A stretch of DNA of 6,257 bases from Tannerella sp. (GTDB taxonomy: Bacteria > Bacteroidota > Bacteroidia > Bacteroidales > Tannerellaceae): assembly GCA_031288935.1 (NCBI GenBank), contig JAITQL010000071.1, positions 1 through 6,257 of the forward strand, read 5' to 3'. Below, one piece after another: positions 1-5,922 of this stretch. The notes beneath the pieces were generated by a model. The model saw only the letters and a list, made by a program, of their open reading frames with translations. It was not told where the DNA came from and did not search any database. How positions within the stretch are numbered: position 1 is the stretch's first letter; every line of letters begins with the position of its first letter. The position numbers and the translations under genes were made by a program.

Positions 1-12
1 CGTCCCGAATGA

Positions 13-94
13 TTTTTGAAGCTTTCCGCGGCTGCGGAAAATATCCCGGACGGTTTTTGAAGCTTTCCGCGGCTGCGGAAAGTATCCCGGACGG
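13..94. repeat. Tandem 41-bp repeat, two copies, each with an internal hairpin
   Basis: Units 13-53 and 54-94 are directly adjacent and differ at one base (A41 versus G82). Each contains a perfect 7-bp stem, TTTCCGC with GCGGAAA, closed by the loop GGCT, at 23-40 and 64-81. Positions 1-12 look like the decayed tail of a further unit (7 of 12 bases match), so the array may extend beyond the left edge. The unit length is not a multiple of three, so successive copies would be read in different frames, which argues against a coding repeat. It may belong to a dispersed hairpin family, but that cannot be judged from one window. Confidence 0.85.
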
Positions 95-104
95 TCGACG
101 GAGT

Positions 105-122
105 TTTCTTCCGTGGAAGAAA
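105..122. repeat. Perfect inverted repeat
   Basis: TTTCTTCC (105-112) and GGAAGAAA (115-122) are exact reverse complements separated by GT. As RNA the inner pairs would open to leave a roughly six-base loop. There is no T run on either side in either direction, so it is not an obvious intrinsic terminator. It lies 11 bp after the tandem hairpin repeats and may be part of the same non-coding unit. Confidence 0.6.
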
Positions 123-180
123 GGTTGAGAAATGAATATTCGGCGGGTAAACGGAGTGTGTGCATCGCCATCGGCGAGTA

Positions 181-244
181 GACAGTTAAGATACCCCCCC
201 TCCTCCCGCTAACCTGTCACCTCTCTTTTTAAGGGACAGAGCGG
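181..244 (-). promoter_or_regulatory. Possible structured leader with competing stems
   Basis: CCGCT (206-210), CTGTC (214-218) and CCT (220-222) pair with AGCGG (240-244), GACAG (235-239) and AGG (232-234). This gives 13 base pairs interrupted by a three-base and a one-base bulge. A second GACAG at 181-185, followed by TTA, can instead pair with TAA and CTGTC at 211-218, so two mutually exclusive folds share the central strand. The segment starts about 50 bp downstream of the leftward promoter at 298-328, so it would lie in that transcript's leader. No T run follows either fold, so a terminator role is not supported. Confidence 0.3.
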
Positions 245-297
245 TGTCTTTTCCAAATACGGCGTATCGTTTCATAAACATGTAATTGTAATGGCGG

Positions 298-328
298 CAA
301 AGGTAAAGGGTTTTTGGGAACGGCCAAA
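298..328 (-). promoter_or_regulatory. Leftward Bacteroidota-type promoter
   Basis: Read on the minus strand, TTTG (328-325) is followed after exactly 19 bp by TACCTTTG (305-298). This matches the Bacteroidota vegetative promoter pattern, TTTG at -33 and TAnnTTTG at -7. Transcription would start near 291-293 and run left, away from the dCMP deaminase cluster. The first ATG, at 281, opens a 31-codon frame (to 186) with a short leader (ATTACAATTAC); I do not recognise the peptide. The true target may lie beyond the left edge. Confidence 0.6.
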
Positions 329-404
329 AAAAAAGAAAAAAAAGATCCGCCCCATGCAGTTTGGCGGGGATTTTCATCCGCGAAAGCTGCGTTTACCTTG
401 AATT

Positions 405-428
405 TTTGAATCTTTGAATCTTTGAATC
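405..428. repeat. Octanucleotide tandem repeat (TTTGAATC x3)
   Basis: Three perfect head-to-tail copies of TTTGAATC occupy 405-412, 413-420 and 421-428. A decayed fourth copy at 397-404 matches six of eight bases. The array lies about 60 bp upstream of the probable promoter of the rightward cluster. Each copy includes a TTTG, the -33 motif of this phylum, but none has TAnnTTTG 19-21 bp downstream, so they are not assigned as promoter elements. Confidence 0.8.
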
Positions 429-490
429 TCCGGTATTCCCGGCCTGCAACGAATTGTTTGGAAAGTGTACCGGCGTATCCAAAATATAAT

Positions 491-498
491 TACCTTTG
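491..498 (+). promoter_or_regulatory. Probable -7 box for the dCMP deaminase cluster
   Basis: TACCTTTG matches the -7 consensus TAnnTTTG and would start RNA near 504, about 47 bases before the chosen start codon at 551. No TTTG lies at the usual 19-21 bp upstream; the nearest (457-460) is 30 bp away, so the -33 half is weak or absent. Its position supports starting the protein at 551, because a start at 422 would put the promoter inside the gene. Confidence 0.5.
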
Positions 499-550
499 TC
501 ACTTCAATTTTGAGGTATGCAAGAAACCGGTGGAAAGGCGGAAAGGCAGG

Positions 551-985
551 ATGGCAAGCAGAGAGGACAAACAGTTAGACACGGATAAAAGGTATTTGCG
601 GATGGCACGGATCTGGGCGGAAAATTCGTATTGCAAGCGCCGTCAGGTAGGCGCCCTGATCGTAAAAAACCAGATGATCATTTCGGACGGATATAACGGA
701 ACGCCTTCGGGCTTTGAAAATGTGTGCGAGGATGAAAACAATGTCACCAAGCCCTACGTGCTGCACGCCGAAGCGAATGCCATTACGAAGGTAGCGGCGT
801 CGTTCAACAGCAGCAACGGGGCAACCATCTACATCACCTCGTCGCCCTGTATCGAATGTGCCAAACTGATTATCCAGGCCGGTATCGTGCGGGTGGTGTA
901 TTCCGAAAAGTACCATACCGAAGAGGGTTGCCGGCTGCTTTTGCGCGCCGGAATTTTGGTTGATTTTATAGATATAACAAGATAA
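551..985 (+). CDS. dCMP deaminase (ComEB-like cytidine/deoxycytidylate deaminase family)
   Basis: This 144-residue cytosolic enzyme should deaminate dCMP to dUMP, the substrate of thymidylate synthase. The zinc site of the cytidine deaminase fold is intact: H72-A-E74 supplies a zinc ligand and the proton-shuttling glutamate, and P99-C100-I-E-C103 supplies the two cysteine ligands. GYNGTPSG at 48-55 is typical of the dCMP branch. The frame is open back to an ATG at 422, but that 43-residue extension is unlike the family and would contain the promoter at 491-498. The ATG at 551 gives normal length and follows a purine-rich stretch (GGAAAGGCAGG). It is the first of three closely spaced genes, with the protease gene starting 4 bp after its stop. 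Whether dCTP activates it allosterically cannot be read here. Confidence 0.93.
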   Translation: MASREDKQLDTDKRYLRMARIWAENSYCKRRQVGALIVKNQMIISDGYNGTPSGFENVCEDENNVTKPYVLHAEANAITKVAASFNSSNGATIYITSSPCIECAKLIIQAGIVRVVYSEKYHTEEGCRLLLRAGILVDFIDITR

Positions 986-989
986 GAAT

Positions 990-2603
990 ATGAATACGCA
1001 TAGAAATAACAGGTCCAATTCGTTTGTACCGATTGCAGTCGCAGTGATCGCCAGTCTGCTGTGCGGCTACTTCGTCGGCATCCACTTGTCGCGGAAACAC
1101 CAGCAGTATGCAGGCAACAAGATCGACGCCATCCTGAGTATCATCGACCGGCAGTATGTGGATACGGTCAACGTCCGGCAGCTGATCGAAACGACGGCCA
1201 TGAAGCTGGTCAGCGAGCTGGATCCCCATTCCAAACTGATTCCGGCGGAGGAATTGCAGGTGGTCATAGACGACCTCGAAGGCTCTTTCAGCGGGATCGG
1301 CGTGTCGTTCACCACGCCTGCGGATACCATCCTCGTGACGAGCGTCATCTCCGGCGGCCCGGCGGAAAAGGCCGGCATCCTGCCGTTTGACCGGATCATC
1401 ATGATCGACGATTCGGTCTATGCCGGCAAGAACATCGGCCAGATGCAGATCATGCGGACGCTGCGAGGTTCCAAGAACAGCAGGGTGAAACTGGGTATCC
1501 GGCGCGGAGGGGCGTCCGAACTGATCTACTTCGAGGTCACGCGCGGCGACGTGCCGAACTATTCCATCGACGTTGCGTATGCGATGGGAGAGGTCGGATA
1601 CATCAAGGTGAACAGCTTTGCGCGAACGACGTACAACGAGTTCATCACCTCGCTGGCCAAGCTCGGGAAGGAAGGGTGCAGCAGTTTCATCGTCGACCTG
1701 CGCGGCAACCGGGGCGGGTATCTCGATGCCGCCATCCGCGTGATCAACGAGTTCATGCCTCCCAACCGCCCGATTGTCTATACGGAAGGGAAGGCCTACA
1801 AGCGACAGAACTTTTTTGCCGACGGCACGGGGTCGTGCCAGGATACGCCGATAGCCGTGCTGGTGGATGAACTTTCCGGCTCGGCGAGCGAAATCTTTGC
1901 CGGCGCCATCCAGGACAACGACCGGGGCTTGATCATCGGCCGCCGGACGTATGGAAAAGGCCTGGTGCAGGCGCCCATCCCGCTGGACGACGGCTCCGAA
2001 CTCCGCCTGACCGTCCAACGCTATTACACGCCTTCCGGACGCTGCATCCAGAAAACCTACGAAATGGGAAAGTCCGAAGAGTATGACGAAGACCTGAACA
2101 TCCGCTACCGGCACGGCGAGTTTTACATGGCGGACAGCATCAAGATGGATGAATCGCTGATGTATACGACGCTCGGCGGGCGAACGGTCTATGGCGGCGG
2201 CGGCATTATGCCCGACGTCTTTATCCCGCTTGATACGAGCCATGTCACCTCCTATTTCGATGCCGTGGTGAACAGCGGTACGCTCTATCAGTTCGTGCTG
2301 GAATATTCCGAACGCAATCATGCCAGACTGGGGGCATTCAAGTCCGGCGAAGAGTTGCATTCCTACCTCAAACAGCAGTCGCTCCTGACGGAGTTTACCG
2401 ATTTTGCGGAAGCCAAAGGGATCAAGAAGCGTCCGACGCTGATTCAGGTTTCCCGAAATCTGATAGAGACCTCGCTGTATGCCTATATCATCCGTAATTT
2501 CTTCGATTCGGCCGGTTTTTATCCGGTCTACCAGAAGGACGACGTAACCATCAACCGGGCGTTACAGCTCATCCGCAACGGCAACCTGTTGCCGGAATCC
2601 TGA
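990..2603 (+). CDS. S41 family C-terminal processing peptidase (CtpA/Prc-like)
   Basis: This 537-residue serine protease is anchored at the inner membrane, with its catalytic part predicted in the periplasm. An uncleaved signal-anchor helix covers about residues 11-31. A short N-terminal helical domain follows, then a PDZ domain at about 95-185 (GIGVSF near 102-107; GPAEKAGI near 123-130), which in this family binds the C-terminal tail of substrates. The S41 core covers about 200-415. The likely catalytic set is S298 in ELSGSASEIFAGA, K323 in YGKG and Q327; the 25-residue Ser-Lys spacing equals that of E. coli Prc. About 120 mainly polar residues follow the core (from about 416) with no domain I recognise. 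Substrates are unknown. It sits 4 bp after the dCMP deaminase gene and 9 bp before the cyclo-ligase gene, so co-transcription is likely. Confidence 0.93.
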   Translation: MNTHRNNRSNSFVPIAVAVIASLLCGYFVGIHLSRKHQQYAGNKIDAILSIIDRQYVDTVNVRQLIETTAMKLVSELDPHSKLIPAEELQVVIDDLEGSFSGIGVSFTTPADTILVTSVISGGPAEKAGILPFDRIIMIDDSVYAGKNIGQMQIMRTLRGSKNSRVKLGIRRGGASELIYFEVTRGDVPNYSIDVAYAMGEVGYIKVNSFARTTYNEFITSLAKLGKEGCSSFIVDLRGNRGGYLDAAIRVINEFMPPNRPIVYTEGKAYKRQNFFADGTGSCQDTPIAVLVDELSGSASEIFAGAIQDNDRGLIIGRRTYGKGLVQAPIPLDDGSELRLTVQRYYTPSGRCIQKTYEMGKSEEYDEDLNIRYRHGEFYMADSIKMDESLMYTTLGGRTVYGGGGIMPDVFIPLDTSHVTSYFDAVVNSGTLYQFVLEYSERNHARLGAFKSGEELHSYLKQQSLLTEFTDFAEAKGIKKRPTLIQVSRNLIETSLYAYIIRNFFDSAGFYPVYQKDDVTINRALQLIRNGNLLPES

Positions 2604-2612
2604 ATCCGGCGC

Positions 2613-3188
2613 ATGGAACTTGGCGAGAGCAAGGCCGCATGGCGGAGTGAAATGGCCGCCCGGAAACAAACCTGTGCGGACGACGTGCTGCGCCGGCATT
2701 CGATGCGGATTTGGCGTCGCGTCGAACGCCTGCCCCTCTTCCGGCAGGCGCGTTGCATTGCCTGCTATCATGCGCTGCCGGACGAGGTGCAAACGGCCGG
2801 ATTTCTTGAAAAGTGGTATCGTGACAAGCAGATTCTTCTGCCCGCGGTCAACGGCGATGTCATGACGTTCCTGCCTTACGAAGGGAAAAACGCTCTCCGC
2901 GAAGGCGCCTTTCATATCATGGAGCCGATCCGCCTGCGCGAGGAACTCCCGGCGGAGCCGGCAGTAATCATCGTGCCCGGCATGGCATTCGACCGTCAAC
3001 GGAACCGGCTGGGAAGGGGAAAGGGCTATTACGACCGCTTTCTGTCCGCCCACCCGGCGCCCGCCGTCGGTGTTTGTTTTCAATTTCAGCTTTTTGACCG
3101 TATTCCGGTCGACGGCCACGACCGGAAAATGACCTGGGTCGTTACCGAAGAAGAAACGCTCGGTCTTGCCACACCGTTCCGCGTTTAG
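2613..3188 (+). CDS. 5-formyltetrahydrofolate cyclo-ligase
   Basis: This cytosolic enzyme uses ATP to convert 5-formyl-THF to 5,10-methenyl-THF, returning the storage folate to one-carbon metabolism. At 191 residues it has normal family length. The nucleotide- and folate-binding signature is present at 121-144: VPGMAFD, then RLGRGKGYYDRFL. A later HDRKMTWVVTE segment (169-179) matches the conserved C-terminal strand. The N-terminal K-x-x-W-R pattern starting at residue 7 corresponds to the K-x-x-L-R start of homologues, so the ATG at 2613 is preferred over an internal ATG at 2652, although GGAG precedes the latter. It is third in the rightward cluster. Its TAG stop overlaps the TAA of the convergent DUF721 gene by 4 bp. 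In E. coli the equivalent gene is ygfA/fau. Confidence 0.92.
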   Translation: MELGESKAAWRSEMAARKQTCADDVLRRHSMRIWRRVERLPLFRQARCIACYHALPDEVQTAGFLEKWYRDKQILLPAVNGDVMTFLPYEGKNALREGAFHIMEPIRLREELPAEPAVIIVPGMAFDRQRNRLGRGKGYYDRFLSAHPAPAVGVCFQFQLFDRIPVDGHDRKMTWVVTEEETLGLATPFRV

Positions 3189-3478
3189 CGGATGACGACG
3201 TCGCGAATGACCTCCGCTCCGGCATATTCATTCATCCGCCTGACAATATCTTCGCGATTAAGCATTAACTCGTTTCGCAATACCGACGAATCAACCGAGG
3301 CATACAAAATCCGATTTTTCACATACAAGTTCCGCGTGGATTGCGTCACCAGATTGCCCAACACTTCATTCCATGCACGCAGGACGCGGGTTTCCAGCAG
3401 CTTTTTCCTGAGCTGCGGATTTTCTTCGTAGAAATGCTGCAAGATCTCGCCGATGCTCTCGGCTTTTGTCCGTCTCAT
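3185..3478 (-). CDS. DUF721 (DciA-like) protein
   Basis: This small 97-residue protein belongs to the DUF721 family. It shows the family pattern: a helical N-terminus, a tryptophan in VLRAWNEVLG (32-41), a polar T/S-rich turn, then alternating strands around LYVKNRILYASVDSS (51-65) and an ELM-like helix (70-73). Some DUF721 proteins, named DciA, load or recruit the replicative helicase DnaB in bacteria lacking DnaC or DnaI. Whether this short form does so is inference. Its start codon overlaps the stop of recF (ATGA at 3478-3475), implying translational coupling and a shared transcript. No membrane segment or signal peptide is visible. Its stop overlaps the convergent cyclo-ligase gene. Confidence 0.85.
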   Translation of the reverse strand: MRRTKAESIGEILQHFYEENPQLRKKLLETRVLRAWNEVLGNLVTQSTRNLYVKNRILYASVDSSVLRNELMLNREDIVRRMNEYAGAEVIRDVVIR

Positions 3479-4581
3479 TTCCCGTCTCCCTCCATCGGCA
3501 AGACTTCGCCCTTGTCTACTTTAAACAGCGTGTAGTCCTGACTGATCCCGGCCAGTATGCGGTCAAGGTATTTGCGGTTGGTGTCCGTGACAAAGATCTG
3601 TCCGAAACGGCTGCCGCTCACCAGCTGGATAATCTGCTCCACACGCTCGGCATCCAGTTTGTCGAAAATGTCGTCGAGCAGGAGTATGGGTTTGGTTCCT
3701 CCCTGCGTCGCCAGCAAGGTGAATTGCGCCAGTTTGAGTGCAATGAGAAACGACTTGTTCTGTCCCTGCGAGCCGCTGTGTCGAATCAGCCGCTCGTCGA
3801 GCGTCATTTCCATGTCGTCTTTATGGATGCCGGTCAGGGTATATCCAACGATACACTCCCGTTCGCGGTTCGCCGCCAATTTCTCCTCCAGCCGCACCTC
3901 GCGGAGTTGCGAGAGATACTGCAAGCCGACGGTCTCGGTCGACTGGCAGATCGTCCGGTAATATTCGTTGAAAAGCGGAATAAAGGTATCCACCATGCGA
4001 CTGCGCTTTTCAAAAATCACCTGTCCGTGCATGGCCAGCTGCATCTCCAGCACTTCGTACAGGGCACGGTCTTGACACTGGTTCCTGAGCAGGACGTTTC
4101 GTTGCATCAGCGTTTTGTTGTACTGTATCAGCGCATGAAGGTACGACTTGTCCTGCTGCGAGATCAGGATGTCCAGCAGCCGGCGCCGTTCCTCGCTTCC
4201 GCCCCGGATCAGTTCCGAATCGGCCGGCGAGACAATGACCAGCGGCAGTAATCCGATGTGCTCCGACAGTTTGTCGTACGCCTTCAGATTGCGCTTGAAC
4301 TGTTTGCGCTGGCCGCGGCGCAGGGCGCAGAAAATCTCCTCTCCGTTGCCGTCGTAGTCATACACGCCCTGAAGCACGCACAATTCTTCCTTCTGATGGA
4401 TCAGCTGTCCTTCCGGCGTATGAATATGACTTTTGCAGAACGAAAGGTAGTAGACGGCATCCAGTAAATTCGTCTTCCCCATCCCGTTGTTCCCGAAAAA
4501 GCAGTTCATCTTGGACGAACAATGAATTTCCGCCTGCAGGATATTCTTGTAATTTAAGACCGATAATTTATTTAATATCAT
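3475..4581 (-). CDS. recF: DNA replication and repair protein RecF
   Basis: This 368-residue SMC/ABC-type ATPase binds DNA at single-strand/double-strand junctions and, with RecO and RecR, loads RecA at gaps and stalled forks. Walker A is GNNGMGKT (30-37). The ABC signature region is SGSQGQNKS (269-277), and Walker B is LLLDD (300-304), followed by IFDKLD. A shorter coiled-coil and lid region lies between, as in RecF and unlike SMC. The frame stays open upstream to 4728, but those 49 residues are hydrophobic and unlike the family and overlap the divergent promoter region. The ATG at 4581 gives MILNKLSVLNYKN, the usual RecF beginning, behind an AT-rich leader. It heads a two-gene leftward unit with the DUF721 gene. 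It is not next to dnaN and gyrB here, as it is in many other phyla. Confidence 0.95.
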   Translation of the reverse strand: MILNKLSVLNYKNILQAEIHCSSKMNCFFGNNGMGKTNLLDAVYYLSFCKSHIHTPEGQLIHQKEELCVLQGVYDYDGNGEEIFCALRRGQRKQFKRNLKAYDKLSEHIGLLPLVIVSPADSELIRGGSEERRRLLDILISQQDKSYLHALIQYNKTLMQRNVLLRNQCQDRALYEVLEMQLAMHGQVIFEKRSRMVDTFIPLFNEYYRTICQSTETVGLQYLSQLREVRLEEKLAANRERECIVGYTLTGIHKDDMEMTLDERLIRHSGSQGQNKSFLIALKLAQFTLLATQGGTKPILLLDDIFDKLDAERVEQIIQLVSGSRFGQIFVTDTNRKYLDRILAGISQDYTLFKVDKGEVLPMEGDGK

Positions 4582-4630
4582 ATATTTGAATAAGCGAACC
4601 AGGAGAAAAGCGACCTGGCCGATGAGAGCA

Positions 4631-4638
4631 CAAAAATA
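4631..4638 (-). promoter_or_regulatory. Probable -7 box for recF
   Basis: The minus strand reads TATTTTTG, which matches TAnnTTTG. A start near 4624-4626 would give a leader of about 43 bases before the recF ATG. No TTTG stands at the expected -33 spacing. The leader contains a CCAGG/CCTGG inverted pair (4599-4603 with 4614-4618) that could form a small hairpin upstream of the start codon. Confidence 0.4.
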
Positions 4639-4664
4639 AAAAATATCCTTTGAACATCCGATTA

Positions 4665-4690
4665 TTTGCGCAAAAAAACTAATTTTGCGC
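4665..4690. promoter_or_regulatory. Palindrome and repeat in the recF/TPR divergent region (possible operator)
   Basis: TTTGCGCAAA (4665-4674) is a perfect 10-bp palindrome. Its TTTGCGC half recurs at 4684-4690, exactly 19 bp away, so GCGCAAAA (4668-4675) and TTTTGCGC (4683-4690) also form an 8-bp inverted repeat with a seven-base spacer. The second copy overlaps the -7 box at 4680-4687. A DNA-binding protein or an RNA hairpin are both possible readings. Confidence 0.35.
4680..4687 (+). promoter_or_regulatory. Probable -7 box for the TPR protein-ribH unit
   Basis: TAATTTTG matches TAnnTTTG and would start RNA near 4693, leaving a leader of about 40 bases that is AT-rich and has no Shine-Dalgarno, before the ATG at 4732. 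The -33 TTTG is not at standard spacing (TTTG occurs 11 and 27 bp upstream). The box sits back to back with that of recF, so both units can be read from one 150-bp region. Confidence 0.45.
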
Positions 4691-4731
4691 TCTGAATCAC
4701 GAGCATTAAAAATTATATCAATAACCATCGT

Positions 4732-5421
4732 ATGACAAGTAAGAAAAAAGAAAACGAGAAGGAACTGGAAGTAGATGAAATTCTTTCACGTTCGGAGCAA
4801 TTTATCGAAAAAAACAAAAAGTGGCTGCTCTACGGGCTGGCCTCGGTTGCCGTCATCATCGGCCTGATCCTGGCTTACCATTACGGATACGCCACGCCGC
4901 GGACTGAAAAGGCCACACTGGCCATTTACAAGGGAGAACAGTATTTTGAACGGGATTCCTTTGCCCTGGCTCTGCATGGAAACGACATCGACTATGAAGG
5001 CTTTGAAGCGATTATAGACCGGTACGGTTCTACCAAAGCCGGGAATCTGGCCAGGGCGTATGCCGGTATCTGCTATTACAAGCTGGGCGATCCGCAAACG
5101 GCCATCAAACGGCTGAAAGCCTTCAGCGGCAACGATACACAGATTGCGCCTGCCCTGATCGGCCTGATTGGCGATTGCTATGTAACCATCGGCGAGACCA
5201 AGGAAGGCGTCGGTTACTTCGAGCGGGCGGCAGCCAAGGCGAATAACGAGATCATCAGTCCGGTTTATCTTAAAAAAGCCGGTATCGCCTACGAAAGCCT
5301 GAAACAATACAAGGAGGCTATCAAGGTTTATACGGACATCAAGGAGAAATACAACCGGTCGATGGAGGCAATGGATATAGACAAGTATATCACTCGCGCT
5401 GAAATCCTGTCCGGGAAATAA
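4732..5421 (+). CDS. Membrane-anchored tetratricopeptide repeat protein
   Basis: This 229-residue protein has a charged, lysine- and glutamate-rich N-terminus (1-30), one transmembrane helix at about 31-53 (WLLYGLASVAVIIGLILAY), and an envelope-facing helical domain. The positive residues before the helix predict the N-terminus in the cytoplasm and the rest in the periplasm. TPR-like helix pairs can be seen near 86-118, 119-150 (ARAYAGICYYKLGDPQTAIKR), 143-170 and 178-208 (YLKKAGIAYESLKQYKEAIK). The layout resembles YfgM/BamD-type scaffold proteins that hold envelope partners, but I cannot assign a partner, so the function is left open. Only 6 bp separate its stop from ribH, so the two genes very likely share a transcript; no functional link between them is evident. 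Confidence 0.88.
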   Translation: MTSKKKENEKELEVDEILSRSEQFIEKNKKWLLYGLASVAVIIGLILAYHYGYATPRTEKATLAIYKGEQYFERDSFALALHGNDIDYEGFEAIIDRYGSTKAGNLARAYAGICYYKLGDPQTAIKRLKAFSGNDTQIAPALIGLIGDCYVTIGETKEGVGYFERAAAKANNEIISPVYLKKAGIAYESLKQYKEAIKVYTDIKEKYNRSMEAMDIDKYITRAEILSGK

Positions 5422-5427
5422 ACATTC

Positions 5428-5922
5428 ATGGCAACCGCATATCAGAATTTGTCCGAGTACAATACAGACCGTGTTCCCGACGCATCTTTCATGCGTGTGG
5501 GAATCGTTGCTTCGGAATGGAATCAGGCAATCACCGAAAAATTGCTGGAAGGAGCCTGCAATACGCTGGAACGCCACGGCGTGAAACCGGAAAACATCTG
5601 CGTCGAACACGTACCGGGGAGTTTTGAACTGACGTTTGGCGCCCGTCAGCTGGCCGAACACCAGGACTTGAATGTCGTGATTGCACTGGGCTGCGTAATC
5701 CGGGGCGACACGCCGCATTTTGATTATGTCTGTTCCGGGGTTACGCAAGGCATTACCTCCCTGAATCTGCAATACGACATTCCGTTTGTTTTTGGCCTGC
5801 TAACGACCGATACGCTGCAACAGGCGGAAAGTCGTGCCGGGGGCAGGTATGGAAACAAAGGTGACGAGGCGGCAGTGACTGCAATAAAAATGGCAGATTT
5901 TGTTTGCAGATTGAAAAAGTAA
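5428..5922 (+). CDS. ribH: 6,7-dimethyl-8-ribityllumazine synthase
   Basis: Lumazine synthase condenses 5-amino-6-ribitylamino-uracil with 3,4-dihydroxy-2-butanone 4-phosphate, the penultimate step of riboflavin synthesis, usually as a pentamer or 60-subunit capsid. The 164 residues are of normal length and every signature is present: SEWNQAIT (29-36) for substrate binding, VPGSFEL (62-68), [14 protein letters not shown] (88-101) with H97 as the likely catalytic histidine, and [18 protein letters not shown] (122-139) with R136 for the phosphate, followed by GNKGDEAA (142-149). The N-terminal extension of about 20 residues before the first strand is common in the family. It follows the TPR gene by 6 bp. 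Its last codons contain the -33 box of the tRNA promoter. No riboflavin (FMN) riboswitch precedes the unit. Confidence 0.97.
   Translation: MATAYQNLSEYNTDRVPDASFMRVGIVASEWNQAITEKLLEGACNTLERHGVKPENICVEHVPGSFELTFGARQLAEHQDLNVVIALGCVIRGDTPHFDYVCSGVTQGITSLNLQYDIPFVFGLLTTDTLQQAESRAGGRYGNKGDEAAVTAIKMADFVCRLKK

Larger units (their letters stand above)
1..550. other. Gene-poor intergenic region
   Basis: No reading frame here resembles a known protein. The region instead holds non-coding structure, each item listed separately: a 41-bp tandem repeat, a perfect inverted repeat, a segment with competing stems, a leftward promoter, a purine-rich A tract at about 324-345, an 8-bp tandem repeat, and a probable promoter for the rightward gene cluster. 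An upstream rightward gene could end only at the very edge, since each plus-strand frame meets a stop by about position 128. The minus strand shows no stop triplet at all between 1 and 185, so a leftward gene starting here and running out of the window cannot be excluded. Confidence 0.7.

Noticed and set aside
13..94. CRISPR array
   Set aside because: The copies are directly adjacent with no spacers, there are only two clear units, and no cas gene is present.
405..424. TTTG units of the octamer repeat as -33 boxes for the dCMP deaminase cluster
   Set aside because: No TAnnTTTG occurs 19-21 bp downstream of any copy, and the -7 box at 491 is far out of range.
966..2360. Long minus-strand open frame of 464 codons opposite the S41 protease
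   Set aside because: The plus strand encodes a complete protease with intact catalytic residues. The antisense peptide is rich in H, D, R and V in the way expected from reversed codons and resembles no family I know.
3466..4251. Plus-strand open frame of 261 codons opposite recF
   Set aside because: recF on the minus strand has all ATPase motifs, and this frame is an antisense shadow with no recognisable domain.
4644..4652. TATCCTTTG as another plus-strand -7 box
   Set aside because: It has three bases rather than two between TA and TTTG and no TTTG at -33 spacing; TAATTTTG at 4680 fits better.
4582..4728. Upstream extension of recF by 49 residues
   Set aside because: It would run through the divergent promoter region, is unlike RecF N-termini, and the 4581 start reproduces the usual RecF beginning and length.
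4786..5772. Minus-strand open frame of 328 codons spanning the TPR gene and ribH
   Set aside because: It crosses two unrelated, well-supported plus-strand genes and shows no family features.
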